Shown: in pieces, positions 34,793 to 43,387 of the stretch
Layout of the letters: every line of letters begins with the position of its first letter
Numbering within the stretch: the first letter of the stretch is position 1
Origin: Ktedonobacteria bacterium brp13
GTDB taxonomy: Bacteria > Chloroflexota > Ktedonobacteria > Ktedonobacterales > Ktedonobacteraceae
Reading direction: 5' to 3'
DNA: 64,000 bases
NCBI GenBank assembly: GCA_015099395.1
Contig: AP024096.1
Span: 2,108,001-2,172,000 of the forward strand
Program-made: the position numbers and the translations under genes
Notes under the pieces: generated by a model
Seen by the model: the letters and a program-made list of their open reading frames with translations, nothing else
What the model was told of the DNA's origin: nothing
The model's database searches: none

Positions 34793-35436
34793 GTGAGTAG
34801 TCCTTCATGCTCAAAATAGATATGTACCAGTTCCCAGAGCACGTGATAGAGCGTCTCGTGCGTTTCCTGTATCACCAATGGGTCCTGCGATTGGACAACA
34901 AAACAGAAGTCGAGTTGACTCTGTTGTATGGGTCCTCCTCCCTCTCCCCCACCTCCTCCTCCGCCACCTCCCACCAGTCCCAACGTGAGTAGACCCATTT
35001 CTCGCGCTGTAGTCAGAGCGGACAGCACATTGGCACACTGCCCATCCGGCGAATATCCGATAGCGATATCCTGCGGTCGAGCCAGTACACGCAGTTGACG
35101 GGCGAAAGAGGTGGCGGCATTCCCGCCAGCCATCAGGCCACTGAGCGTCGCGCTGTCGTTCGTCAGTGCCAGAGCGGGCAGCGCTCGTTTGCCAACGATA
35201 ACAGGATGTACGAATTCGACCGCGATATGCTGGGCATCAGAGGCCCATGCTCCATTGCCAAAGGCGAGTAGTCGCCCTCCCTGGTGAAAGCGGCGTGCCA
35301 TTGCCCAGCAGGCCTCGGCGATTTTTCTCGCCTCTGCGCTGAAAAACGTTTCTGGTACCTTCTTACTTAGCGCAAAACGGGCTGTGACCAGGGCCAGCAA
35401 GTCAGATTGTGCGCGTTGCTCTATTTCAGTTGTCAT
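34789..35436 (-). CDS. SIS-domain protein (second copy) with polyglycine loop
   Basis: 215 residues of the same fold as the first copy: GGRLLAFGNGAWASDAQHIAVEF, ALTNDSATLSGL, IAIGYSPDGQCANVLSAL. After LLTLGLV come nine Gly, one Glu and three Gly where the first copy has TGYDGG. This insertion comes from GGA/GGT/GGC repeats and looks like a recent slippage expansion in a surface loop. The GNGGSA motif reads GNGAWA and STSGNS reads SPDGQC, so catalysis may be lost. It could be a regulatory partner of the first copy. Start codon at 35436 with a weak site. Confidence 0.85.
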   Translation of the reverse strand: MTTEIEQRAQSDLLALVTARFALSKKVPETFFSAEARKIAEACWAMARRFHQGGRLLAFGNGAWASDAQHIAVEFVHPVIVGKRALPALALTNDSATLSGLMAGGNAATSFARQLRVLARPQDIAIGYSPDGQCANVLSALTTAREMGLLTLGLVGGGGGGGGGEGGGPIQQSQLDFCFVVQSQDPLVIQETHETLYHVLWELVHIYFEHEGLLT

Positions 35437-35466
35437 GAGTTTGGCTCAACTTTCTTCTGTGCGGCT

Positions 35467-35739
35467 TCATTCTATCTGGCTTTGATGCAGCATTTTGAGT
35501 TCATCGGAAAAGATGTCGCCCATGGAATACAAGGCTTTCATGGTTTCGTGGGCCTCGTGCTCGTCAATTTTACTCATGGCGAAGCCAACGTGAATCAAGA
35601 CCCAGTCGCCTGGTGAGATACCTTCGGGACGCACGAGCGCGATGCTGACATGACGTTTGACACCAGAGACGACCACTTTGGCGATAGAATTGGTGTCGTC
35701 AACGATCTCTACGACCTGACCTGGAATACCTAGACACAT
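35467..35739 (-). CDS. hypC: HypC, hydrogenase assembly chaperone
   Basis: 90 residues starting MCLGIPGQVVEIVD, so the essential Cys2 is in place. The barrel continues VSIALVRPEGISPGDWVLIHVGFAMSKID, the family hallmark. It carries the Fe(CN)2CO unit from HypD to the large subunit. AAGGAG precedes the ATG; the next gene upstream, hypF, ends 12 bases away. Confidence 0.97.
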   Translation of the reverse strand: MCLGIPGQVVEIVDDTNSIAKVVVSGVKRHVSIALVRPEGISPGDWVLIHVGFAMSKIDEHEAHETMKALYSMGDIFSDELKMLHQSQIE

Positions 35740-35751
35740 GTTCTTGCTCCT

Positions 35752-38127
35752 TTATGCAGTACGTAGCTGTGCTGCCGCTATGGCTAGCTGACCAAGACTC
35801 AAACCACCATCATTGGGCGGTACACGTCGATTGGTATAGACCTGAAAGGATAGCGCTTTCAGACGCACGATCAATTGTTCAAGCAACAACCGGTTCTGAA
35901 AGACACCACCACTGAGGGCAACACTGTTCAGTCCCGTCTGCTTGCGTATCTCACTACAGGTTTGTGCCAGCAATGCAGCAATCGTGCAATGGAAACGGTA
36001 GGCAATCTGTGGAACCGCTATGGCTTGCTGGATGTCGCTTACAATAGCACGGATAAGTGGAGTCACATCTAATACTATCGGCGTCTGACCTGCACTACTA
36101 TCTAGTAGAAATGGATAGAGCACTGTCTCTTCCTGCATGGCAGCATGGGTCGCCTGTATCTCCAGTTCAATGGCCGCTTGCCCTTCATAAAGAGTCGTTG
36201 CCTGTATCAGATTCTGAGGGAGACCCAACAGCGCGGCCACGGCATCAAACAAACGCCCCAGGCTAGAGGTTGGCGGACTATTGAGCTGACGAGCCAGCAT
36301 CTGGGCCAGTATGTGCCACTTTGCGCTATCCAGTTGCTGTGTAAAAGGAATATCCAGTTGCAGGAAGGCGTCGCCATAGGCACGAGACAGGTAGGCTGCC
36401 GCCACACGCCAGGGCTGATATACCGCCTGTTCGCCACCTATCAGTGGTACATATGCCAGGTGTGCCAGCCGCTCAAAACCCTGCAGATCGGCAGCCATAA
36501 TCTCGCAACCCCAGACGGCTCCATCTGTGCCATAGCCAGTGCCATCGGCTGCGACGCCAATGACTGACTCGTGCAATCCATGCTCAGCCATGACGCTAGC
36601 GATGTGGGCATGATGGTGCTGTACGCCGACCTTCTGTGGAATGTCAGTATCAAGGGCATATTTCGTGGCTAAATATTCGGGATGCAGATCATAGACAATG
36701 GCCTGCGGGTCAATATCGAACAGGTTCTGGAAGTGCTTGATACCTTCTTTAAATGAGATGAGGGTTTCAAGGTTCTCTAAATCACCAATGTGGTGGCTTA
36801 CGAAGGCCTGTCGCCCCTTGCCCAGGCAGAAGGTATTTTTGAGATGCCCACCGCAAGCCAAAAGATCTAGAGGAAGATCGAAAGAGAGCGCGAGGGGTTC
36901 GGGTGCGTAGCCTCGCGAACGGCGCAGAAATTGGCTGTCGCCTGCGCTGATGCGCATAACAGAATCATCGCAACGCATATGGATGTCGCGGTTGGAGGTC
37001 AACATACCGTCGGCAATGCCTGACAGTCTCGTACGAGCATCATCGTCCCGGTACGCAATGGGTTCATCGCTCAGGTTGCCACTGGTCATGACGAGCACGG
37101 CAAGACTATCAGGCGTGAGTGCTGCAGCAAAGGCATGCAATAAAAGATGCTGCAGGGGAGTATAGGGCAACATGATACCTAATGTGTCATACGCAGGCGC
37201 AACACCAGCGGCCACCAGACAGCCAGGAAGCTGACGTAGTAATACGATAGGGCGACGATAGGATTGTAGAAGCTCCGCCTCGGCGGCGTTCACCGTACAA
37301 AGCTGGCGAGCGGTGTTGATATCGGGCACCATAAGTGCGAACGGCTTCGCTTCACGGTGTTTGCGCTGTCGGAGTTGTTGTACCGCCTCGGTGTTGAGGG
37401 CATTGCACGCCAGATGATAGCCACCCAATCCCTTGATGGCAAGTATCGTGCCAGCAGCCAGTCGTTGCGCTGCCGTCATGATGGGATCATGCAGATCATG
37501 CGTAGAGGTCGTCCCTGTGGTCGGCATCCCTTCCTGGAAAAGTACCCCTGGACCACAGATGGGGCAGGCGTTGGGTTGGGCATGAAAACGCCGGTTGAGT
37601 GGATCTTCATACTCAGCCTGACAGGTGGGACACATTGGGAAGACGCGCATGGTCGTCTTGTCGCGGTCATAGGGAACATCCTGTACGATGGTGAAGCGTG
37701 GACCACAGTTGGTACAGTTAATGAAGGGATACCTGTAACGCCGGTCGGCAGGATCAAAGAGTTCGCGCAGGCAATCGTCACAGGTGGCTGTATCGGGCGC
37801 GATGAGCGCGTGCCGCTGGTCGCTGCCAGTCTGACTATGGGCAATAACGAAACCGGTCTCGTGGCATGGTTGTAGCGACTCAGTAACAATGGAGTCAATG
37901 TGGGCCAGAGGTGGGATCTCTTCGCGCAAGGCACGTTGAAAGCTAGCGAGTGCCAGGGGAGAACCTTCTACTTCGATGGTGACGCCATGGCTATCGTTCA
38001 ACACAAAGCCAGCCAGTCCACAGCGGAGAGCCCGACCATAGATAAAGGGTCGGAAGCCTACCCCCTGGACAATACCCTGGATCAGAATCCTTTGTCGCTG
38101 AATGACCGAATCTGTTACGGAATCCAT
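35752..38127 (-). CDS. hypF: HypF, carbamoyltransferase for CN ligand synthesis
   Basis: 791 residues from ATG 38127 (AGAGG upstream); the frame extends to 38205 into repeat DNA. Domains in order: acylphosphatase (IQGIVQGVGFRPFIYG, about 12-95), two zinc fingers (CDDCLRELF, CTNCGPR, CPTCQAEY, CPICGPG, about 110-190), a YrdC-like nucleotide-binding domain (about 205-390, IKGLGGYHLACNA) and a Kae1-like domain (about 400-791, VQHHHAHIASVMAEHG and SGGVFQNRLL). It turns carbamoyl phosphate and ATP into carbamoyl-AMP and passes it to HypE. All key motifs are present. Confidence 0.97.
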   Translation of the reverse strand: MDSVTDSVIQRQRILIQGIVQGVGFRPFIYGRALRCGLAGFVLNDSHGVTIEVEGSPLALASFQRALREEIPPLAHIDSIVTESLQPCHETGFVIAHSQTGSDQRHALIAPDTATCDDCLRELFDPADRRYRYPFINCTNCGPRFTIVQDVPYDRDKTTMRVFPMCPTCQAEYEDPLNRRFHAQPNACPICGPGVLFQEGMPTTGTTSTHDLHDPIMTAAQRLAAGTILAIKGLGGYHLACNALNTEAVQQLRQRKHREAKPFALMVPDINTARQLCTVNAAEAELLQSYRRPIVLLRQLPGCLVAAGVAPAYDTLGIMLPYTPLQHLLLHAFAAALTPDSLAVLVMTSGNLSDEPIAYRDDDARTRLSGIADGMLTSNRDIHMRCDDSVMRISAGDSQFLRRSRGYAPEPLALSFDLPLDLLACGGHLKNTFCLGKGRQAFVSHHIGDLENLETLISFKEGIKHFQNLFDIDPQAIVYDLHPEYLATKYALDTDIPQKVGVQHHHAHIASVMAEHGLHESVIGVAADGTGYGTDGAVWGCEIMAADLQGFERLAHLAYVPLIGGEQAVYQPWRVAAAYLSRAYGDAFLQLDIPFTQQLDSAKWHILAQMLARQLNSPPTSSLGRLFDAVAALLGLPQNLIQATTLYEGQAAIELEIQATHAAMQEETVLYPFLLDSSAGQTPIVLDVTPLIRAIVSDIQQAIAVPQIAYRFHCTIAALLAQTCSEIRKQTGLNSVALSGGVFQNRLLLEQLIVRLKALSFQVYTNRRVPPNDGGLSLGQLAIAAAQLRTA

Positions 38128-38165
38128 AATACTGCCTCTTTCCAGGCGCTCACAATGGTCACTGC

Positions 38166-38834
38166 TACAGGCAGAACAACACTCACTGGTAAAGTTTTTA
38201 AACAATCTACATAATAAAACCTCTGGTACCGAAAAGTATGAATTTACAGTAAAATATGATTAATACCCTTGTCCCCCTCTTTGAGGGGGGAGATAGCTTT
38301 AGCTATCGGGGGGAGCTATCCTTCACTTATGCTGTTCATTATCATTCTACGCTGAATAGTACTTTAGTCTCTATAGCCTATAACCGAGGAGTACAGAGCA
38401 TTACTAGCATTTTATTCCTCCCTGCCGCTAAGCGTGGCTGCCCCCCTCTCTGAGGAAGGATGTCGCCGCAGCGACAAGGAGGAGTAAATACTCGAATTAC
38501 GCTTTTATCTTGGATTACCAAGCAAAGATACATTTAGCGTAACTAAGTGGATATCATCTCCTATTTGTCGATAGCTAGCATTCTACTCCCCCCGATAGCT
38601 AAAGCTATCTCCCCCCTCAAAGAGGGGGACGAGAGTTAGTAGCACTAATTACCTATATAGTACTTACAAATCTGTAATCATAGATTACAGGGTATTGCTA
38701 ACTTTCTACTCCCCCCTGTCGCTGCGGCGACTTTCCCCCCTCAAAGAGGGAGGCAGGCATTAGCATCATCAACTAATTTTTCGAGCATTTACTGTTTTTC
38801 TTTGCCCCATTTCACCGGTGAATGCGGCTCTATC
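38166..38834. repeat. GC-rich inverted-repeat element, composite copy
   Basis: The gap between hypF and hypB has no gene. It carries four related blocks. Two at 38270-38325 and 38437-38490 read CCCTCTTTGAGGGGGG followed by a hairpin (GATAGCTTTAGCTATC or GTCGCCGCAGCGAC) and GGGGGGAG. Two inverted partners lie at 38582-38640 and 38706-38763. The left border (GCAGAACAACACTCACTGGT) and right border (CACCGGTGAATGCGGCTCTA) match those of the copies at 43968 and 44347. Read as RNA, each block folds into an outer stem with two inner hairpins. Confidence 0.75.
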
Positions 38835-38840
38835 CCACTG

Positions 38841-39503
38841 CTACAATTTATGCTGAGCTACTGTAACTGTGAGCAGCCAATCACACCATGCATCCAGTCC
38901 CTCGCCGCTACGACAACTTAGCTCAAAGATGCGCAGCTGCGGGTTAATGGCTAACGCCTGCCATTTCACTTTCGCCAGATCGTAATCCACATAAGGCAGC
39001 AGGTCGAGCTTATTGATAACCATGACCTGTGCGGCAGCGAACATCTGCGGATACTTGGCTGGCTTGTCATCGCCTTCAGTTGTGCTGGTGAGTACCACCC
39101 GCAGATCCTCTCCCAGGTTCCAACTCGAGGGACAGACGAGATTACCAACATTTTCAATGAAGAGCATCTGTAGATGCGACATATCCATCTGTGCCAGAGC
39201 ATCACGAATCATATGGGCTTCCAGGTGACATGCCCCGCGTGTATTGATCTGCACGGTCTCTGCGCCTGTCGCCTCTATGCGCTCCCCGTCGGCTGTAGTT
39301 TCAATATCGCCTTCGATTACACCAACGCCAATACGGCCTTGCAGGCGGGCTAGCGTGCGCTCCAATAGCGTTGTCTTACCGGCCCCTGGCGAACTCATGA
39401 TGTTGAGCGTGTATATGCCACGTGCTCTTAACATCTGCTGAATATCCTCCGCAATAGTATCGTTGGCTGCTAAAATGTTTTGCGCAATAGTGACTTTAGG
39501 CAT
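38841..39503 (-). CDS. hypB: HypB, GTPase for nickel insertion
   Basis: 220 residues from ATG 39503 (GGAGG at five bases). P-loop NIMSSPGAGKTTLLE, switch region VIEGDIETTADGERI with the metal site GACHLEA, LFIENVGNLVCP and base-recognition NKLDLLPY are all present. It lacks the His-rich N-terminal nickel store found in some HypB proteins. Works with HypA to place Ni in the large subunit. The stop lies next to the repeat element at 38166-38834. Confidence 0.97.
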   Translation of the reverse strand: MPKVTIAQNILAANDTIAEDIQQMLRARGIYTLNIMSSPGAGKTTLLERTLARLQGRIGVGVIEGDIETTADGERIEATGAETVQINTRGACHLEAHMIRDALAQMDMSHLQMLFIENVGNLVCPSSWNLGEDLRVVLTSTTEGDDKPAKYPQMFAAAQVMVINKLDLLPYVDYDLAKVKWQALAINPQLRIFELSCRSGEGLDAWCDWLLTVTVAQHKL

Positions 39504-39572
39504 CGTTACCTCCAGGGTAGACCGTCCAGGGCGACCGCAAGTGCCGCTCCTACATCTATGTTTACATTTCAC

Positions 39573-39938
39573 TCAGGTCGCGACATTCGTTGCAGCGTCG
39601 ATCTCCATCTCAAGGATTTGGAACTCAGTGCCGGAAACGATAGTATTACTCCACTCCGCACAGGTGGGGCACTGCGCCACGAAGTTCTGCACAGGAAATT
39701 CGCTGGCACAGTGGTCACACCACGCTTGATGTGGCACAAAGTCAATCAATAGGTGTGCGCCGGATAGTAGTGGTTCGAGACTGGTTAGCATCTCGAAACA
39801 GAAGGTCAGGGAGTCCGTAACGATACAATTGGCCTCGCCAATACGCAGGCGCACGCTCTTCACCTTTGTGGCCTGACACTCGCTTGCGCGTGTCTCTACC
39901 GCATCGACGATACTTTGCGCAATAGAGAGTTCATGCAT
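39573..39938 (-). CDS. hypA: HypA, nickel chaperone
   Basis: 121 residues. MHEL at the N-terminus supplies the nickel site, and the zinc ribbon is CDHCASEF and CPTC. This is the normal HypA layout. AAGGAG precedes the ATG. It hands nickel to the large subunit together with HypB, whose gene follows after 69 bases. Confidence 0.96.
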   Translation of the reverse strand: MHELSIAQSIVDAVETRASECQATKVKSVRLRIGEANCIVTDSLTFCFEMLTSLEPLLSGAHLLIDFVPHQAWCDHCASEFPVQNFVAQCPTCAEWSNTIVSGTEFQILEMEIDAATNVAT

Positions 39939-39968
39939 ACGTGACTCCTTTTCAATCTATCCGATAGC

Positions 39969-40070
39969 TTACATTGCCCGCATACGCAGATAACGCTGGA
40001 TATCGGGAATCGATTGATACACGAAGTAGCCGATAACCAGAGCTATCGCTATAAGAAATAATCTGAACAT
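39969..40070 (-). CDS. 33-residue single-span membrane protein in the hydrogenase operon
   Basis: ATG at 40070 preceded by AAAGGAG at eight bases, stop TAA at 39971-39969. The protein is MFRLFLIAIALVIGYFVYQS followed by IPDIQRYLRMRAM: one membrane segment (about residues 3-18) and a basic tail. It resembles the small proteins grouped as DUF6893 (SIPDIxRYLRxRxM ending), recalled from actinobacterial annotations. It lies between the protease and hypA with normal operon spacing. It may anchor the hydrogenase, which lacks any membrane subunit here (inference). Confidence 0.7.
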   Translation of the reverse strand: MFRLFLIAIALVIGYFVYQSIPDIQRYLRMRAM

Positions 40071-40086
40071 AGTATTGCTCCTTTCT

Positions 40087-40653
40087 CTATCCTGGATAGG
40101 AATGCGATGATAAGGAAACCTGCTTTTCCACTAGCGCATCAATCATCTTCACTGCTTCATCTACAGCAGCCTGCACCGGCTCACTCAAGCCCATCTGCAT
40201 ATCCATAGAGGGATCTTCAGTGCCGAGCGTTGCAGGTTCAGGTTCACAGCCAACAAGCAAGGTATGAATTGGTTGCGCTCCGAGCATGCAAGCGTAGGCC
40301 AACACCTTCACAGGGTCCATGCTATGTGTATCCAGGGCTATTCTGCCTGCCTCACCTCCTTTCTCGGGTGTCATAGCGCTCAAATCTGGCTCTATCAAGT
40401 AGAGCGTGCCGGGTTGACCACCGCGAGCAACGGCATCCACCAGTACAAGGGAGTCATACGCATCCAGCAAGCTATAGGCCAGATCCATGCCCCGAATGCC
40501 AAAATCGACGACGTGTATGCCCTCCGGGTAGGGTCTGCCCATAAGCTTTCGGGCCACCTCAACGCCAAAGCCGTCGTCACCTAAAAAGATATTGCCAATG
40601 CACGCTATAAGGATGCGCTTGTGTGTGTGCTCTGATGATGATGTCATGCTCAC
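40087..40653 (-). CDS. Hydrogenase maturation protease
   Basis: 188 residues of the HyaD/HycI family. It removes the C-terminal peptide of the large subunit once nickel is in place. GNIFLGDDGFGVEVA carries the first metal-binding acid, VVDFGIRGMDLAYSL and VLVDAVARGG the second, and LDTHSMDPVKVLA the conserved His. Its start overlaps the preceding gene by ATGA; ATG two codons later is an alternative. Confidence 0.94.
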   Translation of the reverse strand: MSMTSSSEHTHKRILIACIGNIFLGDDGFGVEVARKLMGRPYPEGIHVVDFGIRGMDLAYSLLDAYDSLVLVDAVARGGQPGTLYLIEPDLSAMTPEKGGEAGRIALDTHSMDPVKVLAYACMLGAQPIHTLLVGCEPEPATLGTEDPSMDMQMGLSEPVQAAVDEAVKMIDALVEKQVSLSSHSYPG

Positions 40654-40982
40654 GAGTCCTCCAGCAGTTCTACCTCCTCTGGAAAGAAGAAGAAAAGATG
40701 ACCGGGCATAATACGACTCTGCGTCTGCATCTGTTCCAGGGCTGGATCATCGTCTACGGTGACAACCAGATAGACACGATTCTCGAAATCTTGATGGATC
40801 ACCTCAATCGTCGCGGTTTTCCCGGTAAGGACCGCATCAAACGCGTCGGAACGCTGCTGCCTGGGACAGAGGCGTACACGTGTTCCCGCACGCACCTCCT
40901 TCCCCGCAATTGTGACGGATACAGGTGGTGGATAATCCTCACCTGGAAATCCTGGAAAATCCCAACCTCCGCGCCGTATCAT
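40650..40982 (-). CDS. Conserved hydrogenase-operon protein, 110 residues, unknown function
   Basis: No named family is recognised with certainty. A flexible N-terminus rich in Gly and Pro (GGWDFPGFPGEDYPPP) leads to a small beta-rich domain: VSVTIAGKEVRAGTRVRLCP, ATIEVIHQDFENRVYLVVTVDDD, then HLFFFFPEEVELL. The pattern suggests a small beta-barrel, and similar proteins accompany group 1h hydrogenases in Actinobacteria (memory, not searched). ATGA overlaps on both sides tie it translationally to its neighbours. Confidence 0.8.
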   Translation of the reverse strand: MIRRGGWDFPGFPGEDYPPPVSVTIAGKEVRAGTRVRLCPRQQRSDAFDAVLTGKTATIEVIHQDFENRVYLVVTVDDDPALEQMQTQSRIMPGHLFFFFPEEVELLEDS

Positions 40983-42028
40983 GCTTTTTCTCCTTCACTG
41001 ATGGGACGCATCTCACGAATAGTGCCATGCATCTGCATGAATTGATCAGGAGTGAGGGCCTCTGTACGCTCCAATATCGCGCGTGTACGCTCGTCTTGCC
41101 GCATTTGTGCTTTCTCCTCATCACTCAAGGTCAGAATACGCAACGAGAGAATCTCATCGATCTCACCACTATCGAAGAGCTCCCCCGGACTTTCTGGCGC
41201 GATCTGGGGGTAGTCATACAAGATGATGGGTGAGGATAGCAGCATATTATGTTCTCCTTGACTACCGACCAGCACCGGCCAGGTATGGAGATTATGACAT
41301 CCGCTCACCAGGCTTTGCTGCTCTTCTGGCGGCTCTATTAGCGAGATGAAAGCACCCTGGCGTACCTGCAGAATAGTGTGCGTAGAAATGAAGGATTGGA
41401 ATACGATGGCATCACGACGACCGGTTACAGCGCTGGTTACAGACGTTGTATTCTCAATCGCTACACTCAGCTTGTAAACGGTCGTAGCGACGCGCTCAGC
41501 TGAGAATACCAGGACTCCACAGAGTGCTTGCTGCTCGCGCATAACCTTTACGTCTGATGCGTTGGGCAGACACCCAGCGCTACTGATAGCGGGAAATTCA
41601 AATTCCACGCGCTGGGGAGCAAGCAGTACATCTTTCAATGCGAGAGCCTGTACGCTCACCTCACGCTCTGTACCCTCCTGTAATGGTTCGTCTGCAAGGC
41701 CGCTTGCTACGCCCCATACAGAGGGCATTTTTCCCACATCCACACGCTCCTCTTTCATAGCGTCAGGGCACACCACAGTACGCATAAGCAGGTGGAGAAA
41801 TCTGACGGTTATGTCAAATTCTATGTGCTCGGCCTCTCCTTCTAGCAGGCATTCTGTGCGCATTGTCCAGGGTTCTATTTCGCCATTGGCCTCGCTATAC
41901 GCACGAGGATAGACTCCGCCAAACGTCCAGCGCGTGCGATTTTTGATAGCGGACTGGCGGTACGGATAGAGTAGATAGCCCTCATAGAGGACAGCGTTGG
42001 CGATCTCCCTGACTTGCTCTAGCTTCAT
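40979..42028 (-). CDS. Conserved hydrogenase-operon protein, 349 residues, unknown function
   Basis: Starts MKLEQVREIANAVLYEGYLL and YPYRQSAIKNRTRWTFGGVY, a stretch I associate with group 1h hydrogenase operons. No catalytic motif, signal peptide or membrane segment is visible; only scattered Cys are present. Middle parts are beta-rich (GCLPNASDVKVMREQQALCG, YKLSVAIENTTSV) and the C-terminus is helical and acidic (LSDEEKAQMRQDERTRAILE). It may be an assembly or structural factor. Overlaps its neighbours on both sides. Confidence 0.82.
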   Translation of the reverse strand: MKLEQVREIANAVLYEGYLLYPYRQSAIKNRTRWTFGGVYPRAYSEANGEIEPWTMRTECLLEGEAEHIEFDITVRFLHLLMRTVVCPDAMKEERVDVGKMPSVWGVASGLADEPLQEGTEREVSVQALALKDVLLAPQRVEFEFPAISSAGCLPNASDVKVMREQQALCGVLVFSAERVATTVYKLSVAIENTTSVTSAVTGRRDAIVFQSFISTHTILQVRQGAFISLIEPPEEQQSLVSGCHNLHTWPVLVGSQGEHNMLLSSPIILYDYPQIAPESPGELFDSGEIDEILSLRILTLSDEEKAQMRQDERTRAILERTEALTPDQFMQMHGTIREMRPISEGEKA

Positions 42029-42675
42029 GGTTTCGCTTCCTCTCCACTTGCCCGCAACAGTTGCGTCAGAACTTGCTCCCAGGTGATGAGGCCATGCGTG
42101 ATCTTATATTGATATAACTGGTCGAAGAGATCCTTCGGCAGGCGCAGCCAGGCAGTGTTGGGAAAGTGCGTATTAATAACCTCTTTCCAAAGCGCAACCG
42201 GAAGACGATAGGTTGCTTCCTTCGACCAGGAGATCTGACCAATCTGCAGATTGCCTGCCGCGCCTTCATAGAAAATAGTGCCACTGAAAAGGAAGCTGAG
42301 CGGTATTTCACCATCTTCCAGCGCATTGAAATACTTTGTACTTACCACCTCAAAATCGTAGAGGCATGGCACAGACAGATCAACGGTCGTGCTACCAGAG
42401 AAGCGTGGCACAACTGTAGTCACGTGAGTCCACAGAAAGGCACGCAGGGTCTTACCCCAGCGTTCCGGCTCACCAAAAAGCTCAAACAGCTTACCCTTTT
42501 CTGCGGCAGTGTAGCGCCTTTGCGTCACCGAGAGCATAATCTGGCACTTCAGATTGATGTTCTGGATCTGCTCTTCTGCGTCCGCATTGCCAATACACAG
42601 TCTGAAGTTGAGCATTGGCAGCGTGCTATAGATCACAGGCTCGGCACCGATTATCTCAAAGCTCAGATCTGGCAT
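42025..42675 (-). CDS. DUF6084-like hydrogenase-operon protein
   Basis: 216 residues beginning MPDLSFEIIGAEPVIYSTLP, which matches my recollection of DUF6084. The first half reads as beta-sandwich (LNFRLCIGNADAEEQIQNIN, LKCQIMLSVTQRRY). Then come GEPERWGKTLRAFLWTHVTT and VPRFSGSTTVDLSVPCLYDF. No known active-site motif. It overlaps the DUF5947 gene by one base and the next gene by ATGA. Confidence 0.82.
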   Translation of the reverse strand: MPDLSFEIIGAEPVIYSTLPMLNFRLCIGNADAEEQIQNINLKCQIMLSVTQRRYTAAEKGKLFELFGEPERWGKTLRAFLWTHVTTVVPRFSGSTTVDLSVPCLYDFEVVSTKYFNALEDGEIPLSFLFSGTIFYEGAAGNLQIGQISWSKEATYRLPVALWKEVINTHFPNTAWLRLPKDLFDQLYQYKITHGLITWEQVLTQLLRASGEEAKP

Positions 42676-43376
42676 CAGGCTCTCCTCTCACTGGCGTTCT
42701 CTCTGGCGTATGGCGTTGCCAGCTTCCGTAGAGACTCAAAGTATGCTGCAATGGCGCTCCAAGCCTCTTCACCACCACTCAGACCTTTCCACTTGAGGCG
42801 AATTAAACCGACAAGCTCGTAGCAGCTATCAATGGGCACGATGTAATGTTCTCGATAACTCTTACCACCCCGGTTCTGCACACGGTTGATAAGCAGTGCC
42901 TCGACATCGGGCGTCAATTCAGACAGGATCGGATTGCTACTGACCAGCGTATCCCAACCTTCCAGGGGCAACGTGGATTCCATAGCGCCCGCGGGACTGG
43001 GATAGAAGGCCATGAGACGGTTAGCGCTCGTGCTATAAAAGATGTAGACCATGTTTACCGGCAGCATAAGGTCGTCCCACTGCTCATCCGTCATGGAGAA
43101 ATCCGCCAGGAGCAGATAACGGGAAGGGACAAGCCGATACTTTCCCGCTCCGGCAACGGGATCACCAAAGAGGATAGAGCAGGGATGACAGACACAGAGC
43201 AACGTGCGACTGGAGAGTTCCAACAAGTGACGGTGCTTCTCAGGAATCTCCACGCTACAGAGTTCGCATTGCTCCATCGGCGGACGTATAGCTCGCTTGC
43301 GTGCAAACTGGCGCAGCACATCAAGAGGAGGAGCAAAACAATCATCTGCATTGCTACCAGGTTCGGATGATGACAT
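42675..43376 (-). CDS. DUF5947-like hydrogenase-operon protein with zinc-binding Cys
   Basis: 233 residues. Near the N-terminus QCELCSVEIPEKHRHLLEL and LLCVCHPCSILF give two CxxC pairs with a His between, a probable zinc or Fe-S site. The rest is a beta-rich domain (YRLVPSRYLLLADF, VNMVYIFYSTSANRLMAFYP). This fits DUF5947 from memory. GAGGTG lies before the ATG, and the NifU-like gene ends 11 bases upstream. Confidence 0.82.
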   Translation of the reverse strand: MSSSEPGSNADDCFAPPLDVLRQFARKRAIRPPMEQCELCSVEIPEKHRHLLELSSRTLLCVCHPCSILFGDPVAGAGKYRLVPSRYLLLADFSMTDEQWDDLMLPVNMVYIFYSTSANRLMAFYPSPAGAMESTLPLEGWDTLVSSNPILSELTPDVEALLINRVQNRGGKSYREHYIVPIDSCYELVGLIRLKWKGLSGGEEAWSAIAAYFESLRKLATPYARENASERRA

Positions 43377-43387
43377 AATAGCTCACC

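Noticed and set aside
38270..38763. Possible CRISPR array from repeated GC-rich blocks
   Set aside because: Repeats are few, occur as inverted pairs, have unequal spacing and no cas genes; they are palindromic repeat elements.
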